Positions 36,001 through 45,763 of a stretch of DNA of 64,000 bases are shown in pieces (the stretch's first letter is position 1; the number at the start of each line of letters is the position of its first letter). Source of the DNA: Pirellulaceae bacterium. Lineage in GTDB: Bacteria; Planctomycetota; Planctomycetia; Pirellulales; Pirellulaceae. The stretch is from NCBI GenBank assembly GCA_029243025.1, contig JAQWSU010000016.1:92439-156438 (forward strand). The letters run 5' to 3'. The notes beneath the pieces were generated by a model that saw only the letters and a list, made by a program, of their open reading frames with translations, was not told the DNA's origin and made no database searches. The position numbers and the translations under genes were made by a program.

Positions 36001-39000
36001 CTGGGCGCCCAGCAACGAAGCGGATGACTCCAGCTGGACAACCTACACCTATACGGGCGTAAGCAAAGCCAGTTCCATTGGACCCGATGGAAAGTGGAAC
36101 GAATTTCTATTGGGTATGCTAAGCGATGGTGAGATTTTACTCGATGATATTCAAGTGATCGAATCTCCAAGCGGTGCGGCGCGGAGCCTGATCCAAAACG
36201 GCAACTTCGAAAGCGACACGGTTGGCGAATCGGCCGATTCCTGGCGAATCATCGGCAATCACCGCGACAGCGAAGTGATCGTTGACCCAGATGATGCGAA
36301 CAACCAGGTACTGCGGCTCGTCGCCTCGGGCGCAACCGAGCACATGCACAACCATGCTGAAACGACGTTGAAGCATGGTGAAGAGATCGTATCGATTCGC
36401 AACGGCTTGGAATACGAGATTCGCTTTCGAGCAAAATGGATCAGCGGCGCCAACTTGCTGCAATCCCGACTTTATTTCAATCGTCTTCCGCGCACATCCA
36501 CAATTGCCCAACCAGATCACCACGGAACTCCCGGGCGGCAGAATTCGACATTCCAATCAAATTTTGGTCCCACGATCACCGACCTGCATCATTCGCCTGT
36601 AATCCCCGACGCCGGACAACCCGTGACGATCAGCGCTGCCCTATCCGATGCGGACGGTATCCAACAGGTGACTCTCTGGTACTCGATCGACAGCGGCTCA
36701 TGGACCAGCATCCCCATGTCGGATCGCGTCAATGGGCGCTATGCGGCTCAGGTACCCGGCTTGCCGGCGGACTCAACCGTGCAATTTTATGTCGAGGGCC
36801 AGGATGTAAATAACGCGACGTCGGTCTTTCCTCGAAACGGTAAGGCCTCTCGCGCGCTTTACAAAGTCCAAGATGGCAAGGCGAATGAAGATGGCCTTAC
36901 CAATTTTCGCATCATCGTCACCCCCGACGATGGCGACTTCCTACACAGCTCAATCGAATTAATGAGTAATGGACGTATTGGAACGACGATCGTCTACGCT
37001 GAAAACGAAGTCTACTACGATGCAGGAGTCCGCCTCAGCGGTAGCCAAAGAGCAAGACCATTTCAACCTCGACTCAGCTTCTCTGTGGGCTTTGCTTCCG
37101 ACCAACTGTTTCGCGGAGTCCACGGGGCGATCACACTCGATCGTTCTGAGAGTACTGGCTTTGGTCAACGAGAACACATCTATCATCACGGCATGAACCA
37201 TGCCGGAGGCTTACCATCGGAATACAATGATCTGTTCCATATCATCACCCCGAAACAGGCACACACAGGATCCGCGGAGGCCCAATTAGCCAGATATTCC
37301 GATATCTTTCTTGATGAACAATACGTTAACGGAAGTGACGGTCAGCTTTACGAATATGAACTGACCTACTACCCTCTGACAACCGTTGAACGAAATAATC
37401 CGGAGGCTCGCAAGGTCCCCAATCCCGATAGCGTCAACGGAATTCCGTTCCGCTACCTGAGTGAAAGCAACGAAGACTATCGTTGGGCTTTTCTCAATAA
37501 GAACAATCGTGTGCAAGACGATTATTCACAACTAATCCGCTTTACCGAAGTCATGTCACTTTCCAATGCGGGTTTCGAGAGCCAAGTGGAGTCCGTAATT
37601 GATGTTGATCAATGGCTGCGTGCCTTTGGTTTTGCAAGCATCACCGGACACGGAGACAACTATCTCTCCGATGGATCACAACACAATCTGCAGCTCTATG
37701 TCCGTCCGGAAGACAACCGAGTCCTATTATTCCCGCACGACTTGGATGCTTTTTTCGATACACGACGACCCATCGCCACAAACGGCGATCTCCGCAAACT
37801 GCTACGTGTACCAGAATGGGAACACATGTACTACGGACACATCCATGACATGATTCAAACGACTTTCAATGAAGAATACATGCTTGCTTGGATAACCCAT
37901 TGGGGAGAACTGCTGCCAAGACAACGATTTACCCGACATCTAACCGATCTGGTCCGTCGTTCCGACTACTTGAGCGATCAGATTGAAAGACGGGCCCAAA
38001 AAGTCGATTATTCAATTTCTACGGAGGACTTTTCCACGGAAACCAACGTCGCCACCATTGCCGGAACCGGATGGATTAACGTCCGAGAGTTACGATTGGC
38101 GGGGAGTGATGTTCCGCTCCCAACAGAATGGACCGGCGTAACCGACTGGACCAGCGATGTGGCGATCGCCAGCGGTGTCAATCAAATCACGGTCGAAGCC
38201 TACGGCTTCCAGGGCGCGATGATCGGTACTGACACAGTTCGCATCACCAGTAGCGCAGAAAATCCATTGTTGGATTCACTGCGTATCAGCGAAATCAATT
38301 ACAACCCTGGCGACCCAACGGCGGACGAATCAGTCGAACAAGTCGACTTAGACAATGACGATTTCGAATTCATTGAACTTATCAACGTGGGTCAGGTGCC
38401 CATTAATTTGCTAGGAGTCCACTTCGATGCGGGAATCACGTTCACGTTTGGAAATGATTCTCTTGCCGCAGGAGAGCGTGCAGTCCTCGTGAGCGATGCG
38501 AATGCCTTTAACATTCGTTACGGTGACGGCCCGCGACTCTTGGGCGAATTCGCATCCGGAAAACTGGCAAATGGTGGTGAGCAAATCCGACTGTTGGACG
38601 CCGCCGGAAATCCAATCATCGACTTCACTTACGATGACAATGACGTCTGGCCCGCACGTGCCGATGGTGTCGGCGCCACGCTTGAAATGATCGATCCGTC
38701 GGTGCCGACCGATCAGATCGGGAAATACGACAACTGGCGAGCCAGCCATCTTTTACATGGCACACCCGGTGAAAAGGGACCGAATGGATTTGGTGTGGTG
38801 ATCAATGAAATCCTGACAAATCCAGTTGCTCCTTCCAGCGATGCGATTGAACTCCTGAACACCAGCAACGAAGCGGTCGACTTGTCTGGTTGGTGGTTGA
38901 GCGACGCTGCCGGCAACTTACAAAAGTTTGTTATTCCCGCAGGCACAATCCTGGAACCAGCTGCGCGTATCGTCTTTGACGAAACGAACTTCAACCCGAC

Positions 39001-40381
39001 CCCAGCCGCCGCTGGCAATACGAACTTTGCTTTGAGCGCCGGGGGGGATGATGTTTGGCTTGTAATCCCGAATAGTGACGGAGAACTCGCAGCATTCGTC
39101 GATGATGTCCATTTCATCGCAGCACGGCCCGGCGAATCATTTGGTCGCTATCCCGACGGTGGAGGCCGATTGCACCCAATGCGCAGCGCAAGCTTCGGAG
39201 AAGAGAACAGTGAACCTCGAGTGGGCCCAGTTGTCATCAGTGAGGTCAACTACCATCCCGTCAGCCCCAGTTCGGCAGCAATCGAGGTAGCTCCCTCGCT
39301 GGTCAGCGATGACTTGGAATTCGTTGAGATTACCAACCAGTCATCAGATCCTCTCTCGCTCACAGATTGGCGGATTCGCGGCGGTGTTGATTTCGATTTC
39401 GGTGAAACACTGCTGGGGGCAGGCGATACGATGGTCATCGCTTCCTTCAATCCCGAGTCACCTGCAAATCAAACAAGACTAGACGGTTTCCGCACGCATT
39501 ACGACATTTCAAACGACGTCATGATCGTCGGTGGTTTTGCCGGACAGCTAAATGACGATTTCGATATGCTACAGCTTCGTCGGCTTGACAGTGTCGCCGA
39601 TTCAACGGAACTCACGCTTGAGGATGAAGTGGTCTACGGCAACTGGGCGCCTTGGCCAACCTCGCCAAACGGCGGAGGTGATTCGTTGACCCGAAACCAA
39701 CTAACAGGCTCCGGAAATATCGCTGATCACTGGAGGGCCGCTCGCCCGACACCTGGCACGGTCGCCGGAAACGCCGATCTCAACCAGGATGGAAATATTG
39801 ACATTGTTGACGTCGATCTCCTCTGCTCCGCGATCCTGGCTGGCGAGCCGCAGTTCGACCTCAATCGTGATCAACTCACCAATCGAGAAGATCTCTACTT
39901 TCTGATCACCGACGTGCTTCAAACCGGACCGGGTGACGCGAACCTAGACGGTCGCTTCGACTCCCAGGATCTAGTAATGACCTTCCAGAGTGGAGAGTAC
40001 GAAGATGATCGAATCGGAAATTCAACTTGGGCTGAGGGCGACTGGAATTGCGACGGGGAATTTGAATCAGGCGATCTGGTCGCCGCCTTCCGTGACGGTA
40101 CCTATTCAGCAGCTGCAGTTCCCGGCAGGAATGGATCCTTGACCATCGCAGCCATCGACCAGAGCTTTCAGCCGCAACAACGCTCGACTGAAAAGCGTTC
40201 ACGAATCGTTCGACGGCAGCAGCCAATCGCTGATCCATTAGCGATTGACCTTGAACTCGCCAGCCTGAATCATCAACTCTTCGATCGATTCAAGGATTCG
40301 GATCAGGCAGATTCTGATCCTACCAACGATGCCGACTGGTTTGACGGACTGGGCCCTTCTGCCGCGGGATTCGACTTTTGA
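33044..40381 (+). CDS. Giant secreted protein: lamin-tail domains, CotH kinase-like domain and dockerin-like end
   Basis: 2,445 residues. It opens with a basic stretch and LPESLEQRIVLDS, the kind of N-terminus found in planctomycete giant proteins in place of a normal signal. Lamin-tail (LTD) domains begin near residues 25 (VVLNEVMYHPADNP), 540, 661, 1745 (LRISEINYNPGDP), 1918 and 2063. A discoidin-like segment lies at about 245-410 and a carbohydrate-binding-like segment at about 1046-1160 (LIQNGNFESD). A CotH-type domain spans about 1287-1650 (DVDQWLRAFGFASITGHGDN; LLFPHDLDAFFD). The end carries dockerin-like loops (NADLNQDGNIDIVDVDLL; GDANLDGRFDSQDLV). CotH proteins include protein kinases of spore coats. 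It is probably cell-surface or exported; the role is unknown. No sorting tail is seen. Confidence 0.93.
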   Translation: MRRRNKTRKLKLLPESLEQRIVLDSTVVLNEVMYHPADNPSLEYVELFNQMGVDMDISGWHLTEAIEYTFPPRTVIPRGEYLVVSRQPDALREATGVGSLGPFAGKLADEGETLRLLDRNDRQLDSLRYSNGGDWPLAPDGLGASLAKINPNSTSGPAAHWASSILVGGTPGVSNFGEATGLQDEVRQTLVTLEHAWRVEDQGNDLGEAWRELGLDDQQWTHDLPGPYYAGSAVLAGAEPTISPDVTASASSALPGQEAQNIVNGSGLIGNSHVVTPPVENMWLSNGNFFAVEPDIDPEIRFDLGTERAIDTMRVWNFNHVDEDSCCLTRGLATADIWVAGDDENFELLTDNQHFTKASGLENDFFQDIDFDGIRARHIKIDVDTTNGVANHGDPLQFVGLSEVQFLVQEPAGTTELNLGPTTHYFRTDFEFGLAPGRTQLVLTPFLDDGAAIYLNGVELYRQNLPDGPISSDTLARSSVDANRSAPIVISSEQLRIGTNLLAVEVHQAEPDDKDMAFGLELASITAPPSSIDFDALPLAINEIAAAGSAQMFTELQNYGSSTLDLSGIQLVIGDKRHTIPAGTQLGVGERTVIDLAATNLTGTSGERLAIYSSDSSLILDTVEIQSLPQGRSPDGTGPIRFASETTPGAANQFDFEDQIVINEIMYHYRPNAPDAGTDATFTQSTLIDLESEWRYDDSGTGLPSDWYKTSHEAWPAGPGLLGFETSQVISPGIGTELHKNDFFAYYFETHLEIGELDLNATDEFQFQYAVDDGAIFYVNGTEFHRFNMPDGEITPSTRSASSINNAILSDTLTIPKELLQSGSNRISAQVHQRVATSSDLVFGGKISAATIIDPGTPATPYSTNDEEWIELYHRGSEPIDLSGWRFDTGIRFEFPQKSQMQPGDYWIIARDAEALQAKYPEIQVVGEFDGRLNNQTEQIRLLDSRGNPADVVTYFEDGQWPAAADGRGSSLELQNPNADNAVGLAWAPSNEADDSSWTTYTYTGVSKASSIGPDGKWNEFLLGMLSDGEILLDDIQVIESPSGAARSLIQNGNFESDTVGESADSWRIIGNHRDSEVIVDPDDANNQVLRLVASGATEHMHNHAETTLKHGEEIVSIRNGLEYEIRFRAKWISGANLLQSRLYFNRLPRTSTIAQPDHHGTPGRQNSTFQSNFGPTITDLHHSPVIPDAGQPVTISAALSDADGIQQVTLWYSIDSGSWTSIPMSDRVNGRYAAQVPGLPADSTVQFYVEGQDVNNATSVFPRNGKASRALYKVQDGKANEDGLTNFRIIVTPDDGDFLHSSIELMSNGRIGTTIVYAENEVYYDAGVRLSGSQRARPFQPRLSFSVGFASDQLFRGVHGAITLDRSESTGFGQREHIYHHGMNHAGGLPSEYNDLFHIITPKQAHTGSAEAQLARYSDIFLDEQYVNGSDGQLYEYELTYYPLTTVERNNPEARKVPNPDSVNGIPFRYLSESNEDYRWAFLNKNNRVQDDYSQLIRFTEVMSLSNAGFESQVESVIDVDQWLRAFGFASITGHGDNYLSDGSQHNLQLYVRPEDNRVLLFPHDLDAFFDTRRPIATNGDLRKLLRVPEWEHMYYGHIHDMIQTTFNEEYMLAWITHWGELLPRQRFTRHLTDLVRRSDYLSDQIERRAQKVDYSISTEDFSTETNVATIAGTGWINVRELRLAGSDVPLPTEWTGVTDWTSDVAIASGVNQITVEAYGFQGAMIGTDTVRITSSAENPLLDSLRISEINYNPGDPTADESVEQVDLDNDDFEFIELINVGQVPINLLGVHFDAGITFTFGNDSLAAGERAVLVSDANAFNIRYGDGPRLLGEFASGKLANGGEQIRLLDAAGNPIIDFTYDDNDVWPARADGVGATLEMIDPSVPTDQIGKYDNWRASHLLHGTPGEKGPNGFGVVINEILTNPVAPSSDAIELLNTSNEAVDLSGWWLSDAAGNLQKFVIPAGTILEPAARIVFDETNFNPTPAAAGNTNFALSAGGDDVWLVIPNSDGELAAFVDDVHFIAARPGESFGRYPDGGGRLHPMRSASFGEENSEPRVGPVVISEVNYHPVSPSSAAIEVAPSLVSDDLEFVEITNQSSDPLSLTDWRIRGGVDFDFGETLLGAGDTMVIASFNPESPANQTRLDGFRTHYDISNDVMIVGGFAGQLNDDFDMLQLRRLDSVADSTELTLEDEVVYGNWAPWPTSPNGGGDSLTRNQLTGSGNIADHWRAARPTPGTVAGNADLNQDGNIDIVDVDLLCSAILAGEPQFDLNRDQLTNREDLYFLITDVLQTGPGDANLDGRFDSQDLVMTFQSGEYEDDRIGNSTWAEGDWNCDGEFESGDLVAAFRDGTYSAAAVPGRNGSLTIAAIDQSFQPQQRSTEKRSRIVRRQQPIADPLAIDLELASLNHQLFDRFKDSDQADSDPTNDADWFDGLGPSAAGFDF

Positions 40382-40500
40382 GTCACCCCAACCAGACGAA
40401 GTTGCTGTAAACTGCAGGACCCAACGTTGGGGAGCCAGCCGAAAACAGGGCTAGCGCGCTTTCTGACTTGTATTTAAGCACCTCAAACAATCACAAAACG

Positions 40501-41322
40501 ATGAAACTCTCGCTGTCTGTAAGAATTGCCGAAGGCTTCCTTTCCAAAGAAGAAGCGATTTTGACCTTGGCAGAAGTTGCCGACTTGGCCGTAGCGGCCG
40601 GATATGACGCCATTTGCATGCGAGCCTCTCAAATCGGAATCCAATCGTCAGCCGACCAAATCGATGAGGCGGTCAAGACGTTAAAGGACCGCGAGCTGGA
40701 CGTCAGCATGGCCACACCTGATTTCGCGATCGTTTACAACAATGACCAGGGCCCGGATTGCTTGCGAAACATCACCCCTTACCTCGATGTGGCCGAGCGT
40801 TTCGAGGCACCCTTAGTCCGTGTCGCGATCAAGAAAGATGCGGATATTCCTCACGTACAGCGTGCAGCGGATGAAGCGGCGGAACGAGGCATTCGGCTTG
40901 CTCACCAATGCCACACACTTAGTCTGTTCGAAACGATCGAGAATATAGAACGCAGCTTGGCAGCGATTGATCGGCCCAATTTTGGACTCATCTACGAGCC
41001 TGCAAATCTCGAATTGTGTGACCAAGACTACGGACCGCAGACCCTCGAACGCCTCGCGCCCAAGATTTTCAACGTCTACCTACAAAATCAAATCATCCGT
41101 TCCGGCGGTTCAGTCACGCTCAACACCTGGTGTCGTGGCCCGGTCGAATTCGACATCATTCAAATCCATGACCCAGGCGGCATCGACTTTGCTCGAGTCC
41201 AACAAGGGCTACAGCAAATTGGATACCAGGGATCCATCACAGTCCACCAGTGCGCACCGGAAGGGCAGACGCCGCAAGAATCAGCTGCTGCAACGGCGCA
41301 ATTCCTGCGATCATCTCACTGA
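40501..41322 (+). CDS. Sugar phosphate isomerase/epimerase-like TIM barrel
   Basis: 273 residues from ATG 40501. Metal-ligand-like stations of the xylose-isomerase-like barrel are visible (LAHQCHTLSLFET; LIYEPANLEL; VEFDIIQIHDPGG; GSITVHQCAPEG). Such proteins epimerise or dehydrate sugars and inositols. It heads a cluster with Gfo/Idh dehydrogenases and an MFS carrier. Its stop overlaps the convergent DJ-1 gene by 7 bases. Confidence 0.85.
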   Translation: MKLSLSVRIAEGFLSKEEAILTLAEVADLAVAAGYDAICMRASQIGIQSSADQIDEAVKTLKDRELDVSMATPDFAIVYNNDQGPDCLRNITPYLDVAERFEAPLVRVAIKKDADIPHVQRAADEAAERGIRLAHQCHTLSLFETIENIERSLAAIDRPNFGLIYEPANLELCDQDYGPQTLERLAPKIFNVYLQNQIIRSGGSVTLNTWCRGPVEFDIIQIHDPGGIDFARVQQGLQQIGYQGSITVHQCAPEGQTPQESAAATAQFLRSSH

Positions 41323-41882
41323 TTGTTCGCCAGCATTTGCAAGAACTCGCGCAACACTTCCGTGTTATCTTGATAACCGCGTCCTGTCACAAGCTGTCCA
41401 TCGACCACCCAAGGTTGATCGACATAGGTCGCCCCCCCCTGCTCCGCATCCATCGCACATTTGGGCACGGTGGTCACCTGTTTACCGCGAATACAATCGG
41501 CAGCAGTCAGCAGCTCAATTCCATGGCATAAACAGGCAATCGGTTTTTCCGCCACTGAAATGGCGTTCATTACCGACAACAGATCGGTATCATAGCGGAG
41601 ATATTCCGGCGCTCGTCCGCCCGAAACAAACATGCCAGCAAATGAATTCGCGTCCAAGTCACGGAAAGCGACCGTTGCCTGCAGGTGATAACCGGGGCGT
41701 TCTTGCGTAATGTCCCAGGGGACATTCGGGTTCGGTGGAATTTCGTGCAAGACCGTGTGATAGAGTCTCGCCTCGGGGCCCGCCACCACCACATTGAATC
41801 CGTCTTCGGGCAGTCGGTAATAGGCATAAAAAGTATCCAAAGCTTCTGTTCCGTCGCCGATCGGCATCAATATATTCGCCAT
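41316..41882 (-). CDS. DJ-1/PfpI family protein
   Basis: About 188 residues. The nucleophile-elbow cysteine is in PIACLCHGIELL, with MFVSGGRAPEYLR upstream and LVTGRGYQDNTEVL after, as in PfpI/YhbO-type glyoxalase or stress proteins. The ATG at 41882 has AGGTGG eight bases before it; ATG 41888 lies too close. It is convergent with the isomerase gene and divergent from the next oxidoreductase. Confidence 0.88.
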   Translation of the reverse strand: MANILMPIGDGTEALDTFYAYYRLPEDGFNVVVAGPEARLYHTVLHEIPPNPNVPWDITQERPGYHLQATVAFRDLDANSFAGMFVSGGRAPEYLRYDTDLLSVMNAISVAEKPIACLCHGIELLTAADCIRGKQVTTVPKCAMDAEQGGATYVDQPWVVDGQLVTGRGYQDNTEVLREFLQMLANNQ

Positions 41883-42092
41883 TCTCATATCCACCTGCCA
41901 TGTGGGTCCATGCTACTTACCTTCCGATCTGGCCATTCTATTCGAATTGGTGGTGACTCGCCTCATTTCACGGATGAGATCGCCTCATATTTTATCGGTC
42001 TGGCAACACAAACGGCCGATCGATTCGCCTACAATGGGTAGCTGATCAACAACCAACTCTGATCTAGAAACGCGATGGGATCTAGGAACGCG

Positions 42093-43205
42093 ATGAAATT
42101 TGGAATCGGGATCATCGGAGCAACGGGCTATATTGGCACGCCCTACCGTGAAGAGATTCGCGAATGCGGCGATGAGGCAAAAATCATTGCCGTCTGTGCG
42201 CGCCGACGCGATCGACTTGAGCAAGCCGCAGCAACCGATGGCGCGGAACTAGCAACGACCGATTGGCAGGCCGTCGTCGAACATCCGCAGGTAAATCTCG
42301 TAATGGTCTTAACTCCCGACGCCTTGCACCGTGAACCGGTTCTGGCATCAGCCGAGTTAAATAAGGCGGTTTTTTGCGAGAAGCCCGTCAGCAAGACCAT
42401 TCATGATACGACGGAGATGTATCGTGCTGTCCAAAGCAGCGGTGTCGCGAGTTACGTACCTTTCTGGACAAGGTATGTGCCGGTGTTTGTGCGGGCCCGC
42501 CAGCTAATCGAAGCTGGAAAACTGGGGGAGGTCCGCAATGTAATTTATCGATGGCACAATCCGCGGCCAGTGGCAATGCCTTTCACCTGGCGCGATGACG
42601 CCAACCTTTCAGCAGCCGGAAGCATCGCTGATGTCGGATCTCACATTTATGACACCTTGCGTTTTCTGCTCAACGATGAAGCCAACCAAGTCTTAACAGA
42701 TGCTCGCACCATCATGCCACCCAAACCCGATTTAGGATCAATCGATCTAACGGAAGCCATTGATTGGGGTGAGACGCACGCTGCCGGCGAGGCCGGAGCA
42801 ACGCGAACCGGCTCGGTACCCGACTATGCCCAGATCGCCGTTGAATTCAAGAGTGGAATTGTGGGCAGCATTCTGCTCTCGCATGCGAGTTACATTCGCA
42901 AAGGATTCTCCCCTGAGCTAGAAATCCACGGCACGAAAGCCTCACTTTCAGTCGATCGAAACACGGGTGAAATTCGCTTGGCGGACAGTTCTGAGCTAGC
43001 GCGTTCACTGGAAACCATTAGTGATACGGGATTTTGCAATCGATTCAAGAACCATGTCTTCCCCGCACTGCGTCAAGCCAATTCGACAACCGATCATCCA
43101 ACACTCTACGACGGCTGGCGAGTCCAGATCTTCACCGATGCGGCCTTGGCTTCTGCCCAGCGGGGCGAATGGGTAAAGCTCTCGGAATTTGAATCCGCCG
43201 ACTAG
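42093..43205 (+). CDS. Gfo/Idh/MocA family oxidoreductase
   Basis: 370 residues from ATG 42093, beginning MKFGIGIIGATGYIGTPYRE, a Rossmann start. AVFCEKPVSKT holds the lysine of the EKP motif, and GSIADVGSHIYDTLRFLL has the catalytic-histidine region. These enzymes oxidise or reduce sugars and polyols with NAD(P). It lies 35 bases before an MFS transporter, so import and oxidation of a sugar-like compound is a fair guess. Confidence 0.9.
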   Translation: MKFGIGIIGATGYIGTPYREEIRECGDEAKIIAVCARRRDRLEQAAATDGAELATTDWQAVVEHPQVNLVMVLTPDALHREPVLASAELNKAVFCEKPVSKTIHDTTEMYRAVQSSGVASYVPFWTRYVPVFVRARQLIEAGKLGEVRNVIYRWHNPRPVAMPFTWRDDANLSAAGSIADVGSHIYDTLRFLLNDEANQVLTDARTIMPPKPDLGSIDLTEAIDWGETHAAGEAGATRTGSVPDYAQIAVEFKSGIVGSILLSHASYIRKGFSPELEIHGTKASLSVDRNTGEIRLADSSELARSLETISDTGFCNRFKNHVFPALRQANSTTDHPTLYDGWRVQIFTDAALASAQRGEWVKLSEFESAD

Positions 43206-43240
43206 ATGAATTGGACCTCATGGATTAGAAGGAACTATCG

Positions 43241-44584
43241 ATGAACGCTGACCAATCGGGTCTATCGAGAAATGGACGTTACCTCGTCGTCACAGCTGGA
43301 TTCCTCGGCTGGCTCCTGGCTGGAGTCCAGCTTGCCGTTTCATCGATCGTCATGCGTGAAGCTGCTAAGTCGTTGCTCGTTAATCCGACCGAAGCAGAAT
43401 TGGCTCAATGGTACGGCATCTTGACCAGTGGCTTCTTGTTGGGTGCGGCTGCCGGAGGATATGGGCTCGGCTGGGCTGGTGATCGCCTGGGGCGAAAGAA
43501 GGCCATGGCCTTGAGCATCGCCTGCTATTCACTCTTCGCTGGACTCACCTACTTTGCCAATTCACCGGGACAGCTATTAGTTTTACGTTTTCTGACAGGT
43601 ATCGGCGTCGGGGGAATGTGGCCGAACGGCATCGCATTGGTTTCCGAAGCGTGGCCCAACATGTCACGCCCGATGTTGGCGGGTGTGATCGGTATGGCTG
43701 CCAACGTCGGAATCATGCTGTTTTCAATTCTGACCTGCTTTGTTCATGTGACCACTGATGAGTGGCGATGGGTAATGCTGATCTGCTTCGTCCCCATCGG
43801 CCTCGCAGTTTTCGTCGCTCTGTTCGTCCCGGAATCGCCACGTTGGCTCGCTGCGGTCAAAAAACAAGAATCGACACAGGACCAGTCGCCGCTGGTCGAA
43901 GTCTTTCAAACGCCTCTGCTACGGATTACGCTGATCGCAATCGCCCTCGGTACAGTTCCCTTGTTTGGCGGTTGGGGCAATGCCAATTGGGCCAATGCGT
44001 GGGCCAGTCAAGTCGGTGAAGCAACGAAAGAGGCCGCCCCCGCCATGCCAGACAACGAGGAGGCACCCACCGCTGATGCGCGTATCACGGAGTCGCAACA
44101 GCGAGCGCCCGACCCCGCACTGAAAGCTCGTGCCGTGCTCGCACGATCAGCTCCCGGATCACTTGCCAGTCTGTTGGGTGGAGCTGTGGCAACCATCATC
44201 GGACGTCGACGTTGCTACTTTTTATTATCGTTTGCTTGCTTCATCTGCTCCCAATGTTTGTTCTGGCTTTCCAATCCGCTGGCGGCTGATTTTCTTTGGT
44301 GGACGGGTGCACTAGGACTTTTCAGCGGTTTCTTCTTTGGATGGTTGCCATTGTGTTTGCCGGAGCTGTTTCCCACACGAGTCAGATCAACGGGAGCGGG
44401 CATTGGATTTAACTTTGGACGGATTGCGACGGTGATTGGAATCTTGATCGCATCCCTGCTGTTAGGGCAAACCTACGCCGGCGATTACGCTCAAATCGGA
44501 CGCCTGACTAGCGTGATCTACTTACTGGGAATGGTCGTCATCTGGTTTGCTCCAGACACCTCAAAGCAAGGGCTTCAGGATTGA
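43241..44584 (+). CDS. MFS transporter, sugar/organic acid type
   Basis: 447 residues with about twelve hydrophobic segments. The first-loop signature is GDRLGRKKAMALSIACYSL and the RFLTGIGVGGMWPNG stretch resembles the sialic-acid/metabolite-H+ symport group. The central loop (about 255-300) is long, acidic and alanine-rich. An AAGGA precedes the ATG at 43241. It is probably co-transcribed with the oxidoreductase before it. Confidence 0.9.
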   Translation: MNADQSGLSRNGRYLVVTAGFLGWLLAGVQLAVSSIVMREAAKSLLVNPTEAELAQWYGILTSGFLLGAAAGGYGLGWAGDRLGRKKAMALSIACYSLFAGLTYFANSPGQLLVLRFLTGIGVGGMWPNGIALVSEAWPNMSRPMLAGVIGMAANVGIMLFSILTCFVHVTTDEWRWVMLICFVPIGLAVFVALFVPESPRWLAAVKKQESTQDQSPLVEVFQTPLLRITLIAIALGTVPLFGGWGNANWANAWASQVGEATKEAAPAMPDNEEAPTADARITESQQRAPDPALKARAVLARSAPGSLASLLGGAVATIIGRRRCYFLLSFACFICSQCLFWLSNPLAADFLWWTGALGLFSGFFFGWLPLCLPELFPTRVRSTGAGIGFNFGRIATVIGILIASLLLGQTYAGDYAQIGRLTSVIYLLGMVVIWFAPDTSKQGLQD

Positions 44585-44638
44585 TCCAGCGGCGAATGTC
44601 GCCCCGCTAAGTGCCTGAAAGAACAAAAGCGAAGTCGT

Positions 44639-45763
44639 TCAACGCACCGATTTCGCGGGAATCACCACCGCATTGGTCTTTCCAGATTCGATCGCGGCGT
44701 GCACCGTTGCGCAGATATCACGACTCGCCTCTGCACCAAGCGGTGTTGGACAATCTTCGTCGATTGACCTGGCGAATTCATCCGCCAACAACCAATCGTT
44801 GTGATTGGCGATTCGGGCATGGGGAAACTCCAATTCAGGTTGACCGCGATAATAAACAGCGACTTCGGGGCGAGCTTCGCTCACAACGAGCGACGCCTTG
44901 GATCCCACGAGATGAAGCTTGATTTCACCAATGTCTGGATGGCTGGCGTTACCAATACGCCCAATACACAAGGTACCCACCAATCCATTTTCGAATTCAA
45001 GAGTCACGCTCGCCAAATCGTCGACGTGATTATCGTGATGTAGTTGGTGAAAGTGGGAAGTTGTCCGAGCAAAGACACGCTTCACCGCGGCGTCGGTGAG
45101 TGACTCAATATAGGCCAGCGGATAGATACCCTCGACCTCGAGCTCGCCCATGGCCCTTCTGCCCACTCCTCCATCCGCTCCGGTCACATGTGCGGCTTTC
45201 AATGCCTCCAACCAATCCATCGGGGGCTGATTTGACGCTCGACTTCCGATGGGAGGCCCAGCATCCTTGGCAAAGTAGAAGTCAACATGCACTGCCAGTA
45301 ATTGCCCAAGCTTGCCTTCACGAATCACTTGCTTGGCCTGAATGATAGCGGGCAAGAAATTCCGATTCCACATCATGAATTTTACGCCGGCGTTTTCCAC
45401 AGCTGCCACCACTCGATCACACTCGGTCAAGTCAGTCGACATTGGCTTGTCCTGGACAACATGCAAACCGGCGTTGGCAGCTCGCACACTCAAATCACAG
45501 TGCCGTTCCGCCTCAGAACTAACCACGGCAACGTCCGGTCGAAACTGGGAAATCGCTTGCTCAACATCGCGCACATAGGGCACCCCAAACTCATCGGCAA
45601 ATTTCAGATTACGCTCGTGCACCCAGTCAGGCTGCTGAGGATCATCCGCGACGACCGACAGTTGAAAGCGAGGGTGCGATAGAATACCACGCGGCACATA
45701 ATCGTGTTTCACCACGCTCAGGACAGCCACTTGTAACTTTCGTCGATGATCAACTGAACTCAT
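44639..45763 (-). CDS. Gfo/Idh/MocA family oxidoreductase
   Basis: 374 residues from ATG 45763: HRRKLQVAVLSVVKHDYVPR opens the Rossmann fold, VVQDKPMSTD has the DKP form of the EKP lysine motif, and MGELEVEGIYPLAYIESL covers the histidine region. The previous gene ends 14 bases inside this start (stop at 45750), so the two are translationally coupled. An ATG upstream would only add a poorly related leader. It points toward the MFS gene; probably the same sugar pathway. Confidence 0.88.
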   Translation of the reverse strand: MSSVDHRRKLQVAVLSVVKHDYVPRGILSHPRFQLSVVADDPQQPDWVHERNLKFADEFGVPYVRDVEQAISQFRPDVAVVSSEAERHCDLSVRAANAGLHVVQDKPMSTDLTECDRVVAAVENAGVKFMMWNRNFLPAIIQAKQVIREGKLGQLLAVHVDFYFAKDAGPPIGSRASNQPPMDWLEALKAAHVTGADGGVGRRAMGELEVEGIYPLAYIESLTDAAVKRVFARTTSHFHQLHHDNHVDDLASVTLEFENGLVGTLCIGRIGNASHPDIGEIKLHLVGSKASLVVSEARPEVAVYYRGQPELEFPHARIANHNDWLLADEFARSIDEDCPTPLGAEASRDICATVHAAIESGKTNAVVIPAKSVR

